Notes: a model not told the origin generated them from the sequence alone. DNA of 64,000 nucleotides from Ancylomarina longa (GCF_003996985.1 NZ_RJJX01000002.1:219956-283955); one strand, 5' to 3'. Positions 50,219 to 60,433 are shown, numbered from the stretch's first letter. Translations and numbers: made by a program.

Positions 50219-51958
50219 TTATTCAAGCCGCATATCTGAAACCGCAGCTCCCGGAGCTATCATCGGTAACACATTGCTTTCTGTTTCCACTACAACCTCC
50301 AAAAAATAAGCTTCCGGACTATCCAGCATTTCCTGAATGGCTGTTTCTAAATCATCTCTTGAGCTTACTCTTTTGGCTTGAATTCCGTATCCTTCTACAA
50401 TCTTCACAAAATCAGGATTCTCCAATTGTGTATTTGAAAATCTTTGATCAAAGAATAAATCCTGCCATTGGCGCACCATTCCTAAAAATGAATTATTCAG
50501 CAATATTGCCTTTACAGGTAAATGATATTGCTTAATAACCGCTAATTCCTGCAAAGTCATTTGAAAACCACCATCCCCCGAAACGGAAACAACAGTTGCA
50601 TTCCTATCACCAACCTGAGCTCCAATAGCAGCCGGAAGACCAAATCCCATTGTTCCCAATCCGCCCGAAGTAATCTGCGTATTCGGTCTTTTAAATCCGT
50701 AATAACGAGCACTGGTCATTTGGTGCTGCCCCACATCCGTACATAGTACAGCCTCCCCTTTTGTTTGTTCCGACAGGATGCGAATCACCTCCGCCATATT
50801 AATTTGATCACTCTTTGCATAGGCCTGCTTTTTAATCACCTTATCAAATTCAATCTGATAATAGTCCTTAAAGCTCTTCATCCAAGCCGTCCTGTATTCC
50901 CCGGAAACTACCTTGTTTAGTGCTTTTAATGCATCTTTAGCATCTGCTAAAACAGGTACATCTACAACAATATTCTTATTGTGTTCTGATCGATCGATAT
51001 CGATATGAATAATTTTTGCTTGTCGTGCATATTTTGAGGTATCTCCGGTAACCCGATCATCGAAACGCATACCAACAGCTATCAATACATCACATTCATT
51101 GGTATTCATGTTAGGAGCATAATTTCCGTGCATTCCCAACATTCCAACATACAAAGGATGATTGGTAGGAAAAGCCGATAAACCTAATAAAGTACATGCC
51201 ACCGGCACTTGTGTTTTCTCCACAAACTCAAGAAGTTCGTCTTCAGCACCTGACAACAATATTCCTTGTCCTGCTAACAACAGTGGTTTTTTAGCACTAT
51301 TAATCAATGCCGCAGCAGCTTCAATCTCGGTCTTATTTAATTTTGGCATTGGCTGATAGGAACGAATTCCTTCGCACTTCTTATAATGATAGTCTGCTTT
51401 AAGAATCTGAGCATTTTTAGTAATGTCTATCAATACCGGCCCCGGACGGCCAGATCGTGCTATATAAAATGCCTTTGCCATTATCTCGGCTATTTCATCA
51501 GCTCGGGTAATCTGGTAATTCCATTTTGTTACCGGCATGGAAACACCAACAATATTCGTTTCCTGAAAAGCATCAGTCCCAAGCAATCCACTTCCTACCT
51601 GCCCTGTAATCACTACCAAAGGAGTAGAATCCAAATAGGCATCTGCCAATCCTGTAATTACATTGGTAGCTCCTGGACCGGAAGTCGTAAAACAAACACC
51701 AACTTTTTTGCTGATGCGAGCATAAGCCTGCGCACTATGCATCGCTCCTTGCTCATGTCTCGACATAAAATGCTTCAACTCGTCCTGATAATCATACAAA
51801 GCATCATATACAGGCATTATTGCTCCTCCAATGTATCCGAACATATTGTCTACACCTTCCTGAATCAGACTTCGAACCATTATTTCTGCTCCCGATATAT
51901 TTTTTTCGGTAGTATATTTCATCCGTTCTATATTTTCTGTTTTTGTTGCTGTTTCCAT
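50219..51958 (-). CDS. ilvB: Acetolactate synthase large (catalytic) subunit IlvB
   Basis: A thiamine-diphosphate enzyme that condenses pyruvate with pyruvate or 2-oxobutyrate. The 579-aa protein has MFGYIGGAIMPVYDALYD, the catalytic glutamate in SRHEQGAMHSAQAYAR, GPGATNVITGLADAYLDSTP, the central FAD-type domain, and the ThDP motif GDGGFQMTLQELAVIKQYHLPVKAILLNNSFLGMV. The N-terminus has about 25 extra residues, and the ATG encoding MKYTTEKN (13 codons in) is an alternative start. It lies between ilvD and ilvN. Confidence 0.95.
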   Translation of the reverse strand: METATKTENIERMKYTTEKNISGAEIMVRSLIQEGVDNMFGYIGGAIMPVYDALYDYQDELKHFMSRHEQGAMHSAQAYARISKKVGVCFTTSGPGATNVITGLADAYLDSTPLVVITGQVGSGLLGTDAFQETNIVGVSMPVTKWNYQITRADEIAEIMAKAFYIARSGRPGPVLIDITKNAQILKADYHYKKCEGIRSYQPMPKLNKTEIEAAAALINSAKKPLLLAGQGILLSGAEDELLEFVEKTQVPVACTLLGLSAFPTNHPLYVGMLGMHGNYAPNMNTNECDVLIAVGMRFDDRVTGDTSKYARQAKIIHIDIDRSEHNKNIVVDVPVLADAKDALKALNKVVSGEYRTAWMKSFKDYYQIEFDKVIKKQAYAKSDQINMAEVIRILSEQTKGEAVLCTDVGQHQMTSARYYGFKRPNTQITSGGLGTMGFGLPAAIGAQVGDRNATVVSVSGDGGFQMTLQELAVIKQYHLPVKAILLNNSFLGMVRQWQDLFFDQRFSNTQLENPDFVKIVEGYGIQAKRVSSRDDLETAIQEMLDSPEAYFLEVVVETESNVLPMIAPGAAVSDMRLE

Positions 51959-51995
51959 AATATCCCTGAATTAGCTTCTTAAAATTCTGTCTTTC

Positions 51996-53831
51996 TTAAA
52001 GTACCCGAATAGCTCCTTTATCTGCCGAGGATACCAACTTGGCATATGCCTGTAATGCTTTGGAGATTTTTCTATCGCGCCCTCTGGGTACAAAGGCCTC
52101 CTCTCCGTAATCCTCTTCTGCTTTTCTTCTACTTTCTAATTCCTCTTCAGAGACACAAACTCTGATACTTCTTTTCGGAATACTAATCTCTATTACATCT
52201 CCTTCCTTAATAAGAGCAATAGCGCCACCTGCCGCAGCTTCCGGTGAAACATGCCCAATGGATAAGCCTGATGTTCCGCCCGAAAATCGTCCATCGGTGA
52301 TTAAGGCACATTTGGCTCCCAAGCCCATTGCTTTTAGATAGGAAGTTGGATAAAGCATTTCCTGCATTCCGGGTCCTCCCGCAGGTCCTTCATATCGAAT
52401 AACCACCACATCTCCGGTATTAATCTTTTTAGAGAGAATGGCTTCACAAGCGGCTCTTTGAGATTCAAAAACTTTTGCTGTTCCTTTAAAATCAAAGACC
52501 GACTCATGTACTCCTGCTGTTTTCACCACACAACCGTCGGGAGCAATATTTCCAAATAAGACAGCTAAGCCACCATCTTGTGTATATGCATTTTCCATGC
52601 TTCGAATACAACCATTTTTTCTATCGGTATCTAAATCTATATACACTTCATTCTGAGAAGCGAGACTTAAATTTCTCCCTCTTCTTCCTGGTGCAGCATA
52701 ATAGGTTCCCAGAGCTTGATCCGAAACATTTTCCGATCTTAAACTATACAAATTCAATGCTGTATCCAGTTTCATTTGATCCACCCGGTAAACTTCCGTA
52801 TTTAGTAATCCGCCTTTGGAAAGTTCTCCAAGAATACTCATGATACCTCCGGCACGATTCACATCTTCGATATAAAATTTATTGGAATTTGGAGCGACCT
52901 TACACAGGTTTGGCGTTCTGCGTGACAGCACATCCATATCCTTCATGCTGAAATCCACCTCGGCTTCATTGGCAATTGCCAATAAATGAAGTACGGTATT
53001 GGTTGATCCTCCCATGGCAATATCCAGTGTCATGGCATTTTTAAATGCTTCAGCAGATGCAATAGATCTGGGTAGAACTCTATCATCACCATCTTTGTAA
53101 TAAGCATTTGTGATGTTAACAATACATTTGGCTGCATCTAAAAATAATTTTTCCCGATTTTTGTGGGTAGCGAGTAAAGTACCATTCCCAGGCAAAGCCA
53201 ATCCCAGTGCTTCATTCAAACAATTCATCGAATTAGCTGTAAACATCCCGGAACAACTTCCACAAGTCGGGCATGCAGACTCCTCTATTTCCTGTAGGCG
53301 TTCATCGCTAATACTTTCGTCGCCGGCTTTTACCATGGCATCCACCAAATCCAGCTTTTCTCCTTTTGATTCTCCTGCTTCCATCGGACCTCCCGAAACA
53401 AAAACAGCAGGTATATTTAATCGCATGGCTGCCATCATCATTCCCGGCGTAATTTTATCGCAATTGGAAATGCATATCATGGCATCTACCTTGTGAGCAT
53501 TACACACATACTCCACGCTATCAGCAATAACTTCACGGGATGGCAGGGAATATAACATGCCATCGTGTCCCATGGCGATTCCATCATCTATTGCTATGGT
53601 ATTAAATTCGGCAGCAAAAAAACCAGCTTTCTCAATTTCCTTTTTCACTAATTGTCCAACATTTTGCAGGTGAACATGCCCTGGTACAAACTGACTGAAT
53701 GAATTTACTACTGCAATTACGGGTTTCCCGAACATTTCCTCTTTCATTCCGTTTGCACGCCACAGACTTCTGGCTCCGGCCATTCTTCGGCCTTGGGTGG
53801 TTTGATTGCTTCGTAGTTGATTTTTATACAT
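51996..53831 (-). CDS. ilvD: Dihydroxy-acid dehydratase IlvD
   Basis: An iron-sulfur enzyme that dehydrates dihydroxy-acids to 2-oxo acids in valine and isoleucine synthesis. The 611-aa length is normal. The motifs [27 protein letters not shown] and [32 protein letters not shown] carry the cluster cysteines, and [28 protein letters not shown] is the C-terminal signature. It is the first enzyme gene of the cluster, preceded by two tandem leader-peptide/terminator modules. Confidence 0.96.
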   Translation of the reverse strand: MYKNQLRSNQTTQGRRMAGARSLWRANGMKEEMFGKPVIAVVNSFSQFVPGHVHLQNVGQLVKKEIEKAGFFAAEFNTIAIDDGIAMGHDGMLYSLPSREVIADSVEYVCNAHKVDAMICISNCDKITPGMMMAAMRLNIPAVFVSGGPMEAGESKGEKLDLVDAMVKAGDESISDERLQEIEESACPTCGSCSGMFTANSMNCLNEALGLALPGNGTLLATHKNREKLFLDAAKCIVNITNAYYKDGDDRVLPRSIASAEAFKNAMTLDIAMGGSTNTVLHLLAIANEAEVDFSMKDMDVLSRRTPNLCKVAPNSNKFYIEDVNRAGGIMSILGELSKGGLLNTEVYRVDQMKLDTALNLYSLRSENVSDQALGTYYAAPGRRGRNLSLASQNEVYIDLDTDRKNGCIRSMENAYTQDGGLAVLFGNIAPDGCVVKTAGVHESVFDFKGTAKVFESQRAACEAILSKKINTGDVVVIRYEGPAGGPGMQEMLYPTSYLKAMGLGAKCALITDGRFSGGTSGLSIGHVSPEAAAGGAIALIKEGDVIEISIPKRSIRVCVSEEELESRRKAEEDYGEEAFVPRGRDRKISKALQAYAKLVSSADKGAIRVL

Positions 53832-53850
53832 TGTGGTTAATAGTTTTATA

Positions 53851-53884
53851 ATAAAAAAGCGCCCTTCTGTCCGGAAGAGCGCTT
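53851..53884 (-). terminator. Attenuator terminator 2 (ilvD-proximal)
   Basis: The minus strand has AAGCGCTCTT / AAGGGCGCTT (53875-53884 with 53857-53866, one G:U) followed by T6. It lies 26 bp ahead of ilvD and directly downstream of leader peptide 2. Confidence 0.9.
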
Positions 53885-53905
53885 ATAATTTCGTTTGTTT
53901 CGAAG

Positions 53906-53995
53906 TTATTGTGTGTGCACGTCTTCCCCTATCCTCATTCTAATAATGACGATGGCAATAATAATGACGATAATGACTACCTTAAATGATAACAT
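53906..53995 (-). CDS. ilv leader peptide 2 (29 aa, Val/Ile-rich)
   Basis: ATG to TAA, 29 codons. Residues 6-18 read VVIIVIIIAIVII, twelve of thirteen being Val or Ile, then a charged tail RMRIGEDVHTQ. It is followed by attenuator hairpin 2. Composition and position fit control of ilvD by charged tRNA-Ile and tRNA-Val. Confidence 0.9.
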   Translation of the reverse strand: MLSFKVVIIVIIIAIVIIRMRIGEDVHTQ

Positions 53996-54008
53996 ACAAT
54001 AAGCTGAT

Positions 54009-54041
54009 CAAAAAAAAGCCCCTTCGTTTCGGAAGAGGCTT
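54009..54041 (-). terminator. Attenuator terminator 1 (distal)
   Basis: The minus strand has AAGCCTCTTC / GAAGGGGCTT (54032-54041 with 54016-54025, one G:U) followed by T9. It sits between leader peptide 1 and leader peptide 2. Confidence 0.9.
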
Positions 54042-54067
54042 AAGATATTTTGTAAAACTAATTTCGT

Positions 54068-54151
54068 TTATTTAAATATGCAAAGCCTCGTTTCATGTCC
54101 AATAAGGACGCGAATAATGACGCTGATAATAATAACTGAATTAAATTGCAT
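54068..54151 (-). CDS. ilv leader peptide 1 (27 aa, Ile/Val-rich)
   Basis: ATG to TAA, 27 codons. Residues 6-17 read VIIISVIIRVLI, ten of twelve being Ile, Val or Leu. It is the first element of a tandem leader-terminator-leader-terminator arrangement in front of ilvD. The order of branched residues differs from leader 2, so it is not a simple recent duplication. Confidence 0.88.
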   Translation of the reverse strand: MQFNSVIIISVIIRVLIGHETRLCIFK

Positions 54152-54519
54152 ATTTCTTTTTCACTTGTTCGACCTTAAAAAATATTTTAAAGACCCATTT
54201 GTTTTTAACTTTGTCAACGAACTTTTACAATCTCTCTTTCGATCTGATTACGTTGACAAATCTATGCGACAAATATATTGGAAAAAACCTCTTTTTTCAA
54301 AATACTACGATTCCCAATTGCTTTTTTTTCTTCATAAATATTCTAAATAACACCCATAACGAACTGAACAACAAAGCATACTATTTATTTAAAGAATTAA
54401 ATAAAATGTAATCTCCAATGCTTTAAATTTAGATGGAAGTAAATATAAAACAAGCTTTAATATATCTTTCCTCAAGAATCTTTACACAAAATCTTGTCTA
54501 AATAACTCGTTTGATTCTA
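54152..54519. other. Intergenic region upstream of the ilv leaders, no gene seen
   Basis: AT-rich DNA that must contain the promoter of the ilv transcript on the minus strand and the tail region of the DPP IV gene. A TTGACA-like sequence (minus strand, about 54212-54217) is present, but no TAnnTTTG at fitting distance. Short open frames here lack family features and are not supported. Confidence 0.4.
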
Positions 54520-56697
54520 TCATAAATTTTCTTTCAGAAAATCTGTCATCATCGTGAATAAATGCAAACGGGTTTGACCGCCATAAATGCCATGGTTCCT
54601 GTTTGTATATAAATGCATTCGAAATTGTTTGTTGTGTTGAACCAATACTTCGGCTAACTCCAAAGAATTCTGCATGTGTACATTATCATCAGCAGTTCCA
54701 TGTATTAATAGAAATTTCCCTTTCAGTTGATCTGCAAAATAGATTGGTGCATATTCATCATATCCTTTAGGATTTTCCTGTGGAGTTCTTAAATATCTCT
54801 CAGAATAAATACTATCGTAATAGCGATAGGTTGTAACCGGAGCTACTGCAATTCCGGCAGCAAAAACATCCGCGCCGCGAAACATACATAAAGAGGACAT
54901 TTGACCACCGAAACTCCATCCGTAAACTCCAATTTTATCCTCCGAAATAAAAGGGAGCTTTGCCATATATTTACCGGTTTCAATCAGGTCAATAGCTTCT
55001 AAATTTTGAATCTGCATGTAGGTGCACTTTTTGAATGCTTCACCTCTTCCTCCGGTACCCCGATTATCAACACATACCACAACAAAACCTTCCTGAGCCA
55101 AATAATCAAACCAATCGAATCGGTAACGATCCAAAACCTCTTGCGATCCCGGACCTCCATAGAACGTTAACAATGCAGGATATTCCTTTGTCTCATCAAA
55201 ATTCACAGGCTTCATCATCCATGCATTCAGCTCCACACCTTCCGATGTTTTAAATTTAAAAAATTCACGCTTCGGTAATGTATATGCCTGCATTCTCTTT
55301 TGCAGATCAGAATTATCTTCCAATATGCGAACCAAGTCCTGTTTGGCATTGTGCAAAGTCACCAAAGTGGGTTGCCCATTGCTCGAATAATAATTAATAT
55401 AATACTTAAATCCTTTGCTGAAACGAGCCTCGTTCGTTCCTTTTTTCTCACTCAGTAGAGTAGCCTTCTTGCCTTTAATATCTACAGCATAGATCTCTCT
55501 TTGTAAGGGCGATACGGCTGCAGCCTGATAATAGCACAATTTCTTCAACTCATCGTATCCGAGAAATTTTGTGACTTCCCAATTGCCATTGGTTATTTGT
55601 CGTACTTCTTCACCTTGCATATTATACAAATAAATATGATTGAAGCCCGATTTCTCGCTTGTCAGGATAAAATGCTTTCCATCTTTTAAAAAGCTTAAAT
55701 CATCGTTGATATCAATCCATGCCTTATTCTTTTCCTCGTAAAGTAAATGTGTATTTCCAGTAAGCACATTGGCCAATAACAATTCATAATGGTTTTGATG
55801 GCGATTCATTCTAACAATACTCAACACTTTAGGATTTTGTGTCCACTTGATTCTCGGAATGTACTGATCGCTTTCTTTCCCTACATCCATTGTTTTTGTA
55901 TCTCCCGAATCCAAATCGTAAACATGAACGCTTACTTTAGCATTCTCCTCTCCTGCTTTGGGATATTTGAAGGTATAATTCTCCGGATACAAGGAATTCT
56001 CCAACTTTTCGGGATGACTCCCTTTAAAAATGGTCATATTAAACTGTTTCACCTTGCTCTCATCGAAGCGCATATAGGCAATGCGCTTTCCATCCGGAGC
56101 CCATTGAAACCCTTGCGCGAAGGCAAATTCTTCTTCATAAACCCAATCCGGAGCACCATTAATAATATGATTGTATTTACCATCGAAAGTGATTTGCATT
56201 TCCTTTCCCTTCTGTAAATCTTTCACAAACAGATTATTCTCTCTGAAAAAACACACCTTATTGCCGGAAGGTGAAAAATCAGCCAATTGCTGTCTTCCGC
56301 CTGACAGAGCTTCCAAGCTTTTCTTATCGCGGTCGTAAACGAAATATTCTGCTGAAAAAGAATGTCGATAGATGTTTTTGCGATTGCCGGCAATTAATAT
56401 CTTTCTTTCGTCTACGGAGAATTGATAGCTGTCGATTCGCTGGATTTTATCACTTCCCAATTGTGATAAATCGAAGATTATCTCCTCCAATTCGCCACTT
56501 GCATAGCTGAATTTTTCAATTCGCATGCTGTGTTTTAAAACGGTGTAGCTTTCCCCGCTATTCATCGAGCGCAATCCGTAAACCGAACGAGCATGAAAAG
56601 TGCCTTTTTGGGTAATGTCTTCCAGCGTAAAGCTCTTTTGTGCCTGCAATACTGTGATGCTTAAAAAAGCAAACAGAAATAAGATTGTTTTTTTCAT
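54520..56697 (-). CDS. Dipeptidyl peptidase IV (S9B family), exported
   Basis: A 725-aa serine peptidase that removes X-Pro (or X-Ala) dipeptides. The signal peptide is MKKTILFLFAFLSITVLQAQ. The N-terminal eight-bladed propeller (about 90-460) contains the substrate-binding double glutamate in DWVYEEEFAF. The catalytic domain has GWSFGGQMS (Ser), GTADDNVHMQ (Asp) and NRNHGI (His). It is followed upstream by hypD on the same strand and is likely part of the same proline-peptide pathway. Confidence 0.93.
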   Translation of the reverse strand: MKKTILFLFAFLSITVLQAQKSFTLEDITQKGTFHARSVYGLRSMNSGESYTVLKHSMRIEKFSYASGELEEIIFDLSQLGSDKIQRIDSYQFSVDERKILIAGNRKNIYRHSFSAEYFVYDRDKKSLEALSGGRQQLADFSPSGNKVCFFRENNLFVKDLQKGKEMQITFDGKYNHIINGAPDWVYEEEFAFAQGFQWAPDGKRIAYMRFDESKVKQFNMTIFKGSHPEKLENSLYPENYTFKYPKAGEENAKVSVHVYDLDSGDTKTMDVGKESDQYIPRIKWTQNPKVLSIVRMNRHQNHYELLLANVLTGNTHLLYEEKNKAWIDINDDLSFLKDGKHFILTSEKSGFNHIYLYNMQGEEVRQITNGNWEVTKFLGYDELKKLCYYQAAAVSPLQREIYAVDIKGKKATLLSEKKGTNEARFSKGFKYYINYYSSNGQPTLVTLHNAKQDLVRILEDNSDLQKRMQAYTLPKREFFKFKTSEGVELNAWMMKPVNFDETKEYPALLTFYGGPGSQEVLDRYRFDWFDYLAQEGFVVVCVDNRGTGGRGEAFKKCTYMQIQNLEAIDLIETGKYMAKLPFISEDKIGVYGWSFGGQMSSLCMFRGADVFAAGIAVAPVTTYRYYDSIYSERYLRTPQENPKGYDEYAPIYFADQLKGKFLLIHGTADDNVHMQNSLELAEVLVQHNKQFRMHLYTNRNHGIYGGQTRLHLFTMMTDFLKENL

Positions 56698-56812
56698 TAT
56701 TGTATATGGTATGAGGTTTGAGATTCGTAAATCCCTTTTTAGGTTTGTTTATCGGATGGAGTAAAACCCATAAAGACACACGCAAGTGCATCTTTACAGA
56801 TTTCCCATTTCT

Positions 56813-59176
56813 TTAAAATGATTCGTGTTCGTTTCTTTCGATGATTTCATTTTGAAGATCCTCTCCCAAATCATTAAAATAATCGCTGTATCCGGCCACA
56901 CGGACAATTAAATCCTTATAATTTTCGGGATGTTTTTGTGCATCCTTCAAAGTATCTGTGCTTACCACATTAAACTGAATATGGTGTCCGTCCATTCGGA
57001 AATAGGAACGTACCAAATTCATTACCTGAGTAATTCCAGCATCATTATTCATGAAGGAAGGACTGAATTTCTGATTCAGAAGCGTTCCGCCAGTACGTAA
57101 GTGATCCATTTTGGAAGCAGATTTTACCACAGCCGTCGGACCTTTTGTGTCTGCTCCCTGGAAGGGAGATATACCTTCAGATAATGGTTTTTCCGCCAAC
57201 CTTCCATCTGCTGATGCACCCATCACATTTCCAAAGTACACATGGCAGGTTGTAGGCAACATATTGATTCGGAACACGCCTCCTTTTGATGATGGACGAG
57301 CATTTATGGCAGCATAGAAGGTCTCGAAAATCGCTAATGCTTCCTGATCGGCATAATCATCATCATTTCCATACTTTGGCGTATTATAAACTAATTTGGC
57401 ACGCAGTTCATCATATCCTTCAAAATTTTGATCCATAGCATATTTCAATTCTTCCAGCGAAATATATTTCTGATCGTAAACCTGGTACTTAATGGCAGCG
57501 AACATATCGCTTAGACTTCCCAATCCTACTCCTTGTATATAACTGGTATTGTATCGTGCTCCGCCTGCATTGTAGTCCTGACCTTTAGAAATACAATCCT
57601 CTACCAAAACCGAAAGAAAGGGAACCGGCAGATAATTGGCATACAAACTCTCGATCACATTATTTCCACGAATCTTAATATCAGCAAAATATTGAACCTG
57701 CTTTTGCCAGGCTGCAAAAAGATCTTCATAGCTTGCAAAATCGGCAATTGTACCGGTATGCAATCCTATTTGTTGCTTGGTTCGCGGATCGAATCCATTA
57801 TTCAGGGTAATCTCCAGGATCTTTGCCAGATTAAAATATCCCGTTAAGGTATAACTCTCCGTTCCAAAAGCGCCGGTTTCCACACAACCACTACATCCGC
57901 CGTTTCGGGCATCCTCTATGCTTTTGCCCTGACGCAATAATTCCTGAACGATGGCATCGGTATTAAAAATGGACGGTTGACCAAAGCCTGTCTTCACAAT
58001 CTTTAATGCTCGCTTAATAAAGCGATCGGGATTTTTCTTACTCAGCTGCACCATCGAACTTGGCTGTAACAATCGCATTTCCTCAATTACATCCAACAAA
58101 ATATAGGACATATCATTCACTGCATCCGAACCATCTTCCTTCACACCACCCATGTTGATCAGACAAAAATCGGTATAGGTATTGCTTTCCTTAGCCGTTA
58201 CGCCCATTTTTGGCGGAGCAGGATGATTGTTGAATTTGATCCAAAATGCCTGAAGCAATTCATACATTGCTTCTTGCGACAGCGTACCTCCCAGCACTTC
58301 CTTTTCGTAGAATGGCTGTAAGTGCTGATCCAGTCGTCCCGGATTAAACGAATCCCAGGGATTTAATTCCGTAATCACTCCCAGATGTATGAACCAGTAA
58401 TGTTGCAAGGCTTCGTGAAATGTTTCGGGTGCATGAGCAGGAACTCTGCGACATATCTTAGCCATTTTTTCCAATTCGGCCTTCCGCACACTATCCTTCT
58501 CTTCCCTGGCTAATCGCTCCAATTCCACTGCATGACGTTCTGCAAATAGAATGATCCCATCGCAAACCAGATCCATAGCCTTCAATTCCTCCTGTTTTTC
58601 ATAGGCCTTCGTATCGTTGAAGAAATCCAGACTTTGGATTGCTGCTTCAATTTCTTTTTTTACTTCCAGGAATCCTTTTTGGAACATTTTCTTGCCCAAA
58701 ACAGTATGACCAGGAGCTCTCTGCTCCTGAAACTCGGTGAAAATTCCAGCTTGATAAGCATGCTTCCACTCCTCGTTCATATTATCCATCAAACGATCAC
58801 GATTGGTTTTTCCGCTCCAAAATGGAATAATCGTATCCTTATACACCTTCCTGGTTTCCGTCTCTACTTTAAAAGATACCTTAGTCCGATCGTTCAATAT
58901 CTGCAAATCCTCAAGAGAGTGAATACATATTTCGGGATAGGTAGGACAGGCTTTCGGTGCCGGACCACGCTCCCCCAAAATCAATTCATTCTCATTGATA
59001 CAGATTGTTTTGTTTGCAAAAATATATTGAAAAGACATTGCTCTTTGAACTGGCACCGAAACTTTCTGTGCCTCATCCGACTTATAGAATTCAGTCATCA
59101 ATAGAGCCCTCTCGTGAGAAATACAATTAATAGCATTTAAACTCTGCTCGCGAAGTATTTTTATTCTTTGGTTCAT
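56813..59176 (-). CDS. hypD: Glycyl radical trans-4-hydroxy-L-proline dehydratase HypD
   Basis: An oxygen-sensitive glycyl radical enzyme of 787 aa. The radical glycine is G762 in RVAGYSDYF; the catalytic cysteine and acid are C431 and E433 in SGCVETG. Long stretches, such as AYEAG/YQAGIFTEFQEQRAPGHTV, VPAHAPETFHEALQHYWFIH, WDSFNPGRLDQHLQPFY and KYGNDDDYADQEALAIF, agree with the hydroxyproline dehydratase HypD as I remember it from Clostridioides. That enzyme makes pyrroline-5-carboxylate from 4-hydroxyproline, which is abundant in collagen. Its activase gene lies 125 bp upstream. No proC is in the window. Confidence 0.85.
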   Translation of the reverse strand: MNQRIKILREQSLNAINCISHERALLMTEFYKSDEAQKVSVPVQRAMSFQYIFANKTICINENELILGERGPAPKACPTYPEICIHSLEDLQILNDRTKVSFKVETETRKVYKDTIIPFWSGKTNRDRLMDNMNEEWKHAYQAGIFTEFQEQRAPGHTVLGKKMFQKGFLEVKKEIEAAIQSLDFFNDTKAYEKQEELKAMDLVCDGIILFAERHAVELERLAREEKDSVRKAELEKMAKICRRVPAHAPETFHEALQHYWFIHLGVITELNPWDSFNPGRLDQHLQPFYEKEVLGGTLSQEAMYELLQAFWIKFNNHPAPPKMGVTAKESNTYTDFCLINMGGVKEDGSDAVNDMSYILLDVIEEMRLLQPSSMVQLSKKNPDRFIKRALKIVKTGFGQPSIFNTDAIVQELLRQGKSIEDARNGGCSGCVETGAFGTESYTLTGYFNLAKILEITLNNGFDPRTKQQIGLHTGTIADFASYEDLFAAWQKQVQYFADIKIRGNNVIESLYANYLPVPFLSVLVEDCISKGQDYNAGGARYNTSYIQGVGLGSLSDMFAAIKYQVYDQKYISLEELKYAMDQNFEGYDELRAKLVYNTPKYGNDDDYADQEALAIFETFYAAINARPSSKGGVFRINMLPTTCHVYFGNVMGASADGRLAEKPLSEGISPFQGADTKGPTAVVKSASKMDHLRTGGTLLNQKFSPSFMNNDAGITQVMNLVRSYFRMDGHHIQFNVVSTDTLKDAQKHPENYKDLIVRVAGYSDYFNDLGEDLQNEIIERNEHESF

Positions 59177-59301
59177 TTCTTTTTAGATTTGAGATAATAG
59201 ATAACGGTAAATAGGTTTCCCGGAACTGGTGTTTTTCTTCTGCATTTGATCCCCTTCCTTCCTGCTTCCCCTTCTTTCTATTACCATTTAATTATGAATT
59301 A

Positions 59302-60108
59302 TTATCCACCAATACAGACCTTATATCCTGCCTGTACAAACTGATCTTTCACCCAATCTGTATCTTCTGGCTTCAAGCTTGAAATCGCTGGCATTCGATT
59401 TTCTTTATTAAACCGATTGTACTTATCCCTTCCTATTCGGTGATAAGGCAAGATATTGATTTCTGGTTTCCAGGAAAATCCCTTGAGAAAATCAAGTAAT
59501 TGACTGATATTCTCCTGTGAGTCGTTATACCCCGGTATCATCGGATACCGAATGATCAGCGCTTTCTCGTTTTGCAGTAAAAACTTAAGATTATCCAGAA
59601 TCTGCTTGTTCGAAACACCTGTTAATTTCATATGTTCCGCTTGGTTCATGTGCTTTACATCAAACAGAAAGAGATCGGTGAATTCCATAATCCGCTTCAC
59701 ATTTTCCAATGGTGCAAAACCCGAAGTATCCACTACAGTGTGAAAATCCATACGCTTGCATGCTCGCAACATATCCTCTAGAAAATCAATTTGAAGCAAG
59801 GGCTCTCCTCCCGAAAAAGTTACTCCTCCCCCCGATTCATCAAAGAAAAGCTGATCTTTTGCAAGCTCTCGTAATAAGTGTTCCGATGTGTAATCCTTGC
59901 CTATAAAAACATTCTCGCTTACCTCTTTTTCTCCCAATCGATTGATTCGGGCATAGGTTTCTATCTCAGGAGAAAAACTCTCCGGATTATGACACCACAA
60001 GCAGCGTAAAGGACAGCCCTTCAGGAATATTGTTGTTCGAATTCCCGGACCATCGTGTACTGCATAGCGCTTGATATCAAATACGACACCATCCATACTC
60101 TTAGTCAT
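59302..60108 (-). CDS. hypE: Glycyl radical enzyme activase (HypE-like radical SAM)
   Basis: A radical S-adenosylmethionine enzyme that installs the glycyl radical on HypD. The 268-aa protein carries the cluster motif C32-x3-C36-x2-C39 in KGCPLRCLWCHN, then GGGVTFSGGEPLLQ and DTSGFAP. The usual auxiliary ferredoxin-like insert after the first motif has no cysteines here (the next Cys is about 80 residues on), so it appears to have only the radical-SAM cluster, as in PflA. It lies upstream of hypD in one unit and is preceded by micropeptide 3 at 99 bp. Confidence 0.85.
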   Translation of the reverse strand: MTKSMDGVVFDIKRYAVHDGPGIRTTIFLKGCPLRCLWCHNPESFSPEIETYARINRLGEKEVSENVFIGKDYTSEHLLRELAKDQLFFDESGGGVTFSGGEPLLQIDFLEDMLRACKRMDFHTVVDTSGFAPLENVKRIMEFTDLFLFDVKHMNQAEHMKLTGVSNKQILDNLKFLLQNEKALIIRYPMIPGYNDSQENISQLLDFLKGFSWKPEINILPYHRIGRDKYNRFNKENRMPAISSLKPEDTDWVKDQFVQAGYKVCIGG

Positions 60109-60207
60109 TAGATATTAGGAACTAGTCCTCCCAGGAAGACTGTTCTATAAACTGTAATAAAATGTAGATTGATCCCATTGACATATGGGTAATAGAATTT
60201 TACCGGA

Positions 60208-60276
60208 TCAACAAATCCAGCATTCGTAGAGTCCTTTGTAGGAATGATTGTGCAGTAGGTGTATTATTCTATTCAT
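60208..60276 (-). CDS. Micropeptide 3 of the family, ending KGLYECWIC (22 aa)
   Basis: A 22-codon gene (ATG 60276 to TGA) on the minus strand. Its last 11 residues, SYKGLYECWIC, are identical to those of micropeptide 2 at 24093-24167, while the N-terminal half differs and the stop codon is TGA instead of TAA. It lies 99 bp upstream of hypE, oriented toward it, in a gap with no other gene. A small hairpin (AGTCTTC / GAGGACT) lies between it and the hypE ATG. The role is unknown. Confidence 0.85.
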   Translation of the reverse strand: MNRIIHLLHNHSYKGLYECWIC

Positions 60277-60433
60277 ACCTTTAATCTCGTGCGAGGTAAA
60301 TCTATGAATTTTTTTTGAGCCTCTATTTATTAAACCTGATTTATAATTATTCTAAGTAATTTTCTTAACAGCTTTTTATAGCGGAAGCAGTATTTTGAAT
60401 GTAAACGAGTATTTATTTAGAAGCTAAGAAGTA

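Noticed and set aside
50155-50226. Longer ilvN start at 50226 overlapping ilvB
   Set aside because: The extra 24 residues are not ACT-domain-like; ATG 50154 gives the standard family N-terminus.
54078-54411. Plus-strand frames of 70-90 codons upstream of ilvD
   Set aside because: They lie antisense to leader peptide 1 or in AT-rich DNA, with no signal or family features.
56698-56760. Minus-strand frame reading KGIYES upstream of the DPP IV gene, resembling the micropeptide motif
   Set aside because: It lacks the EC-x-IC ending and has no start codon in frame; likely chance or too decayed to support.
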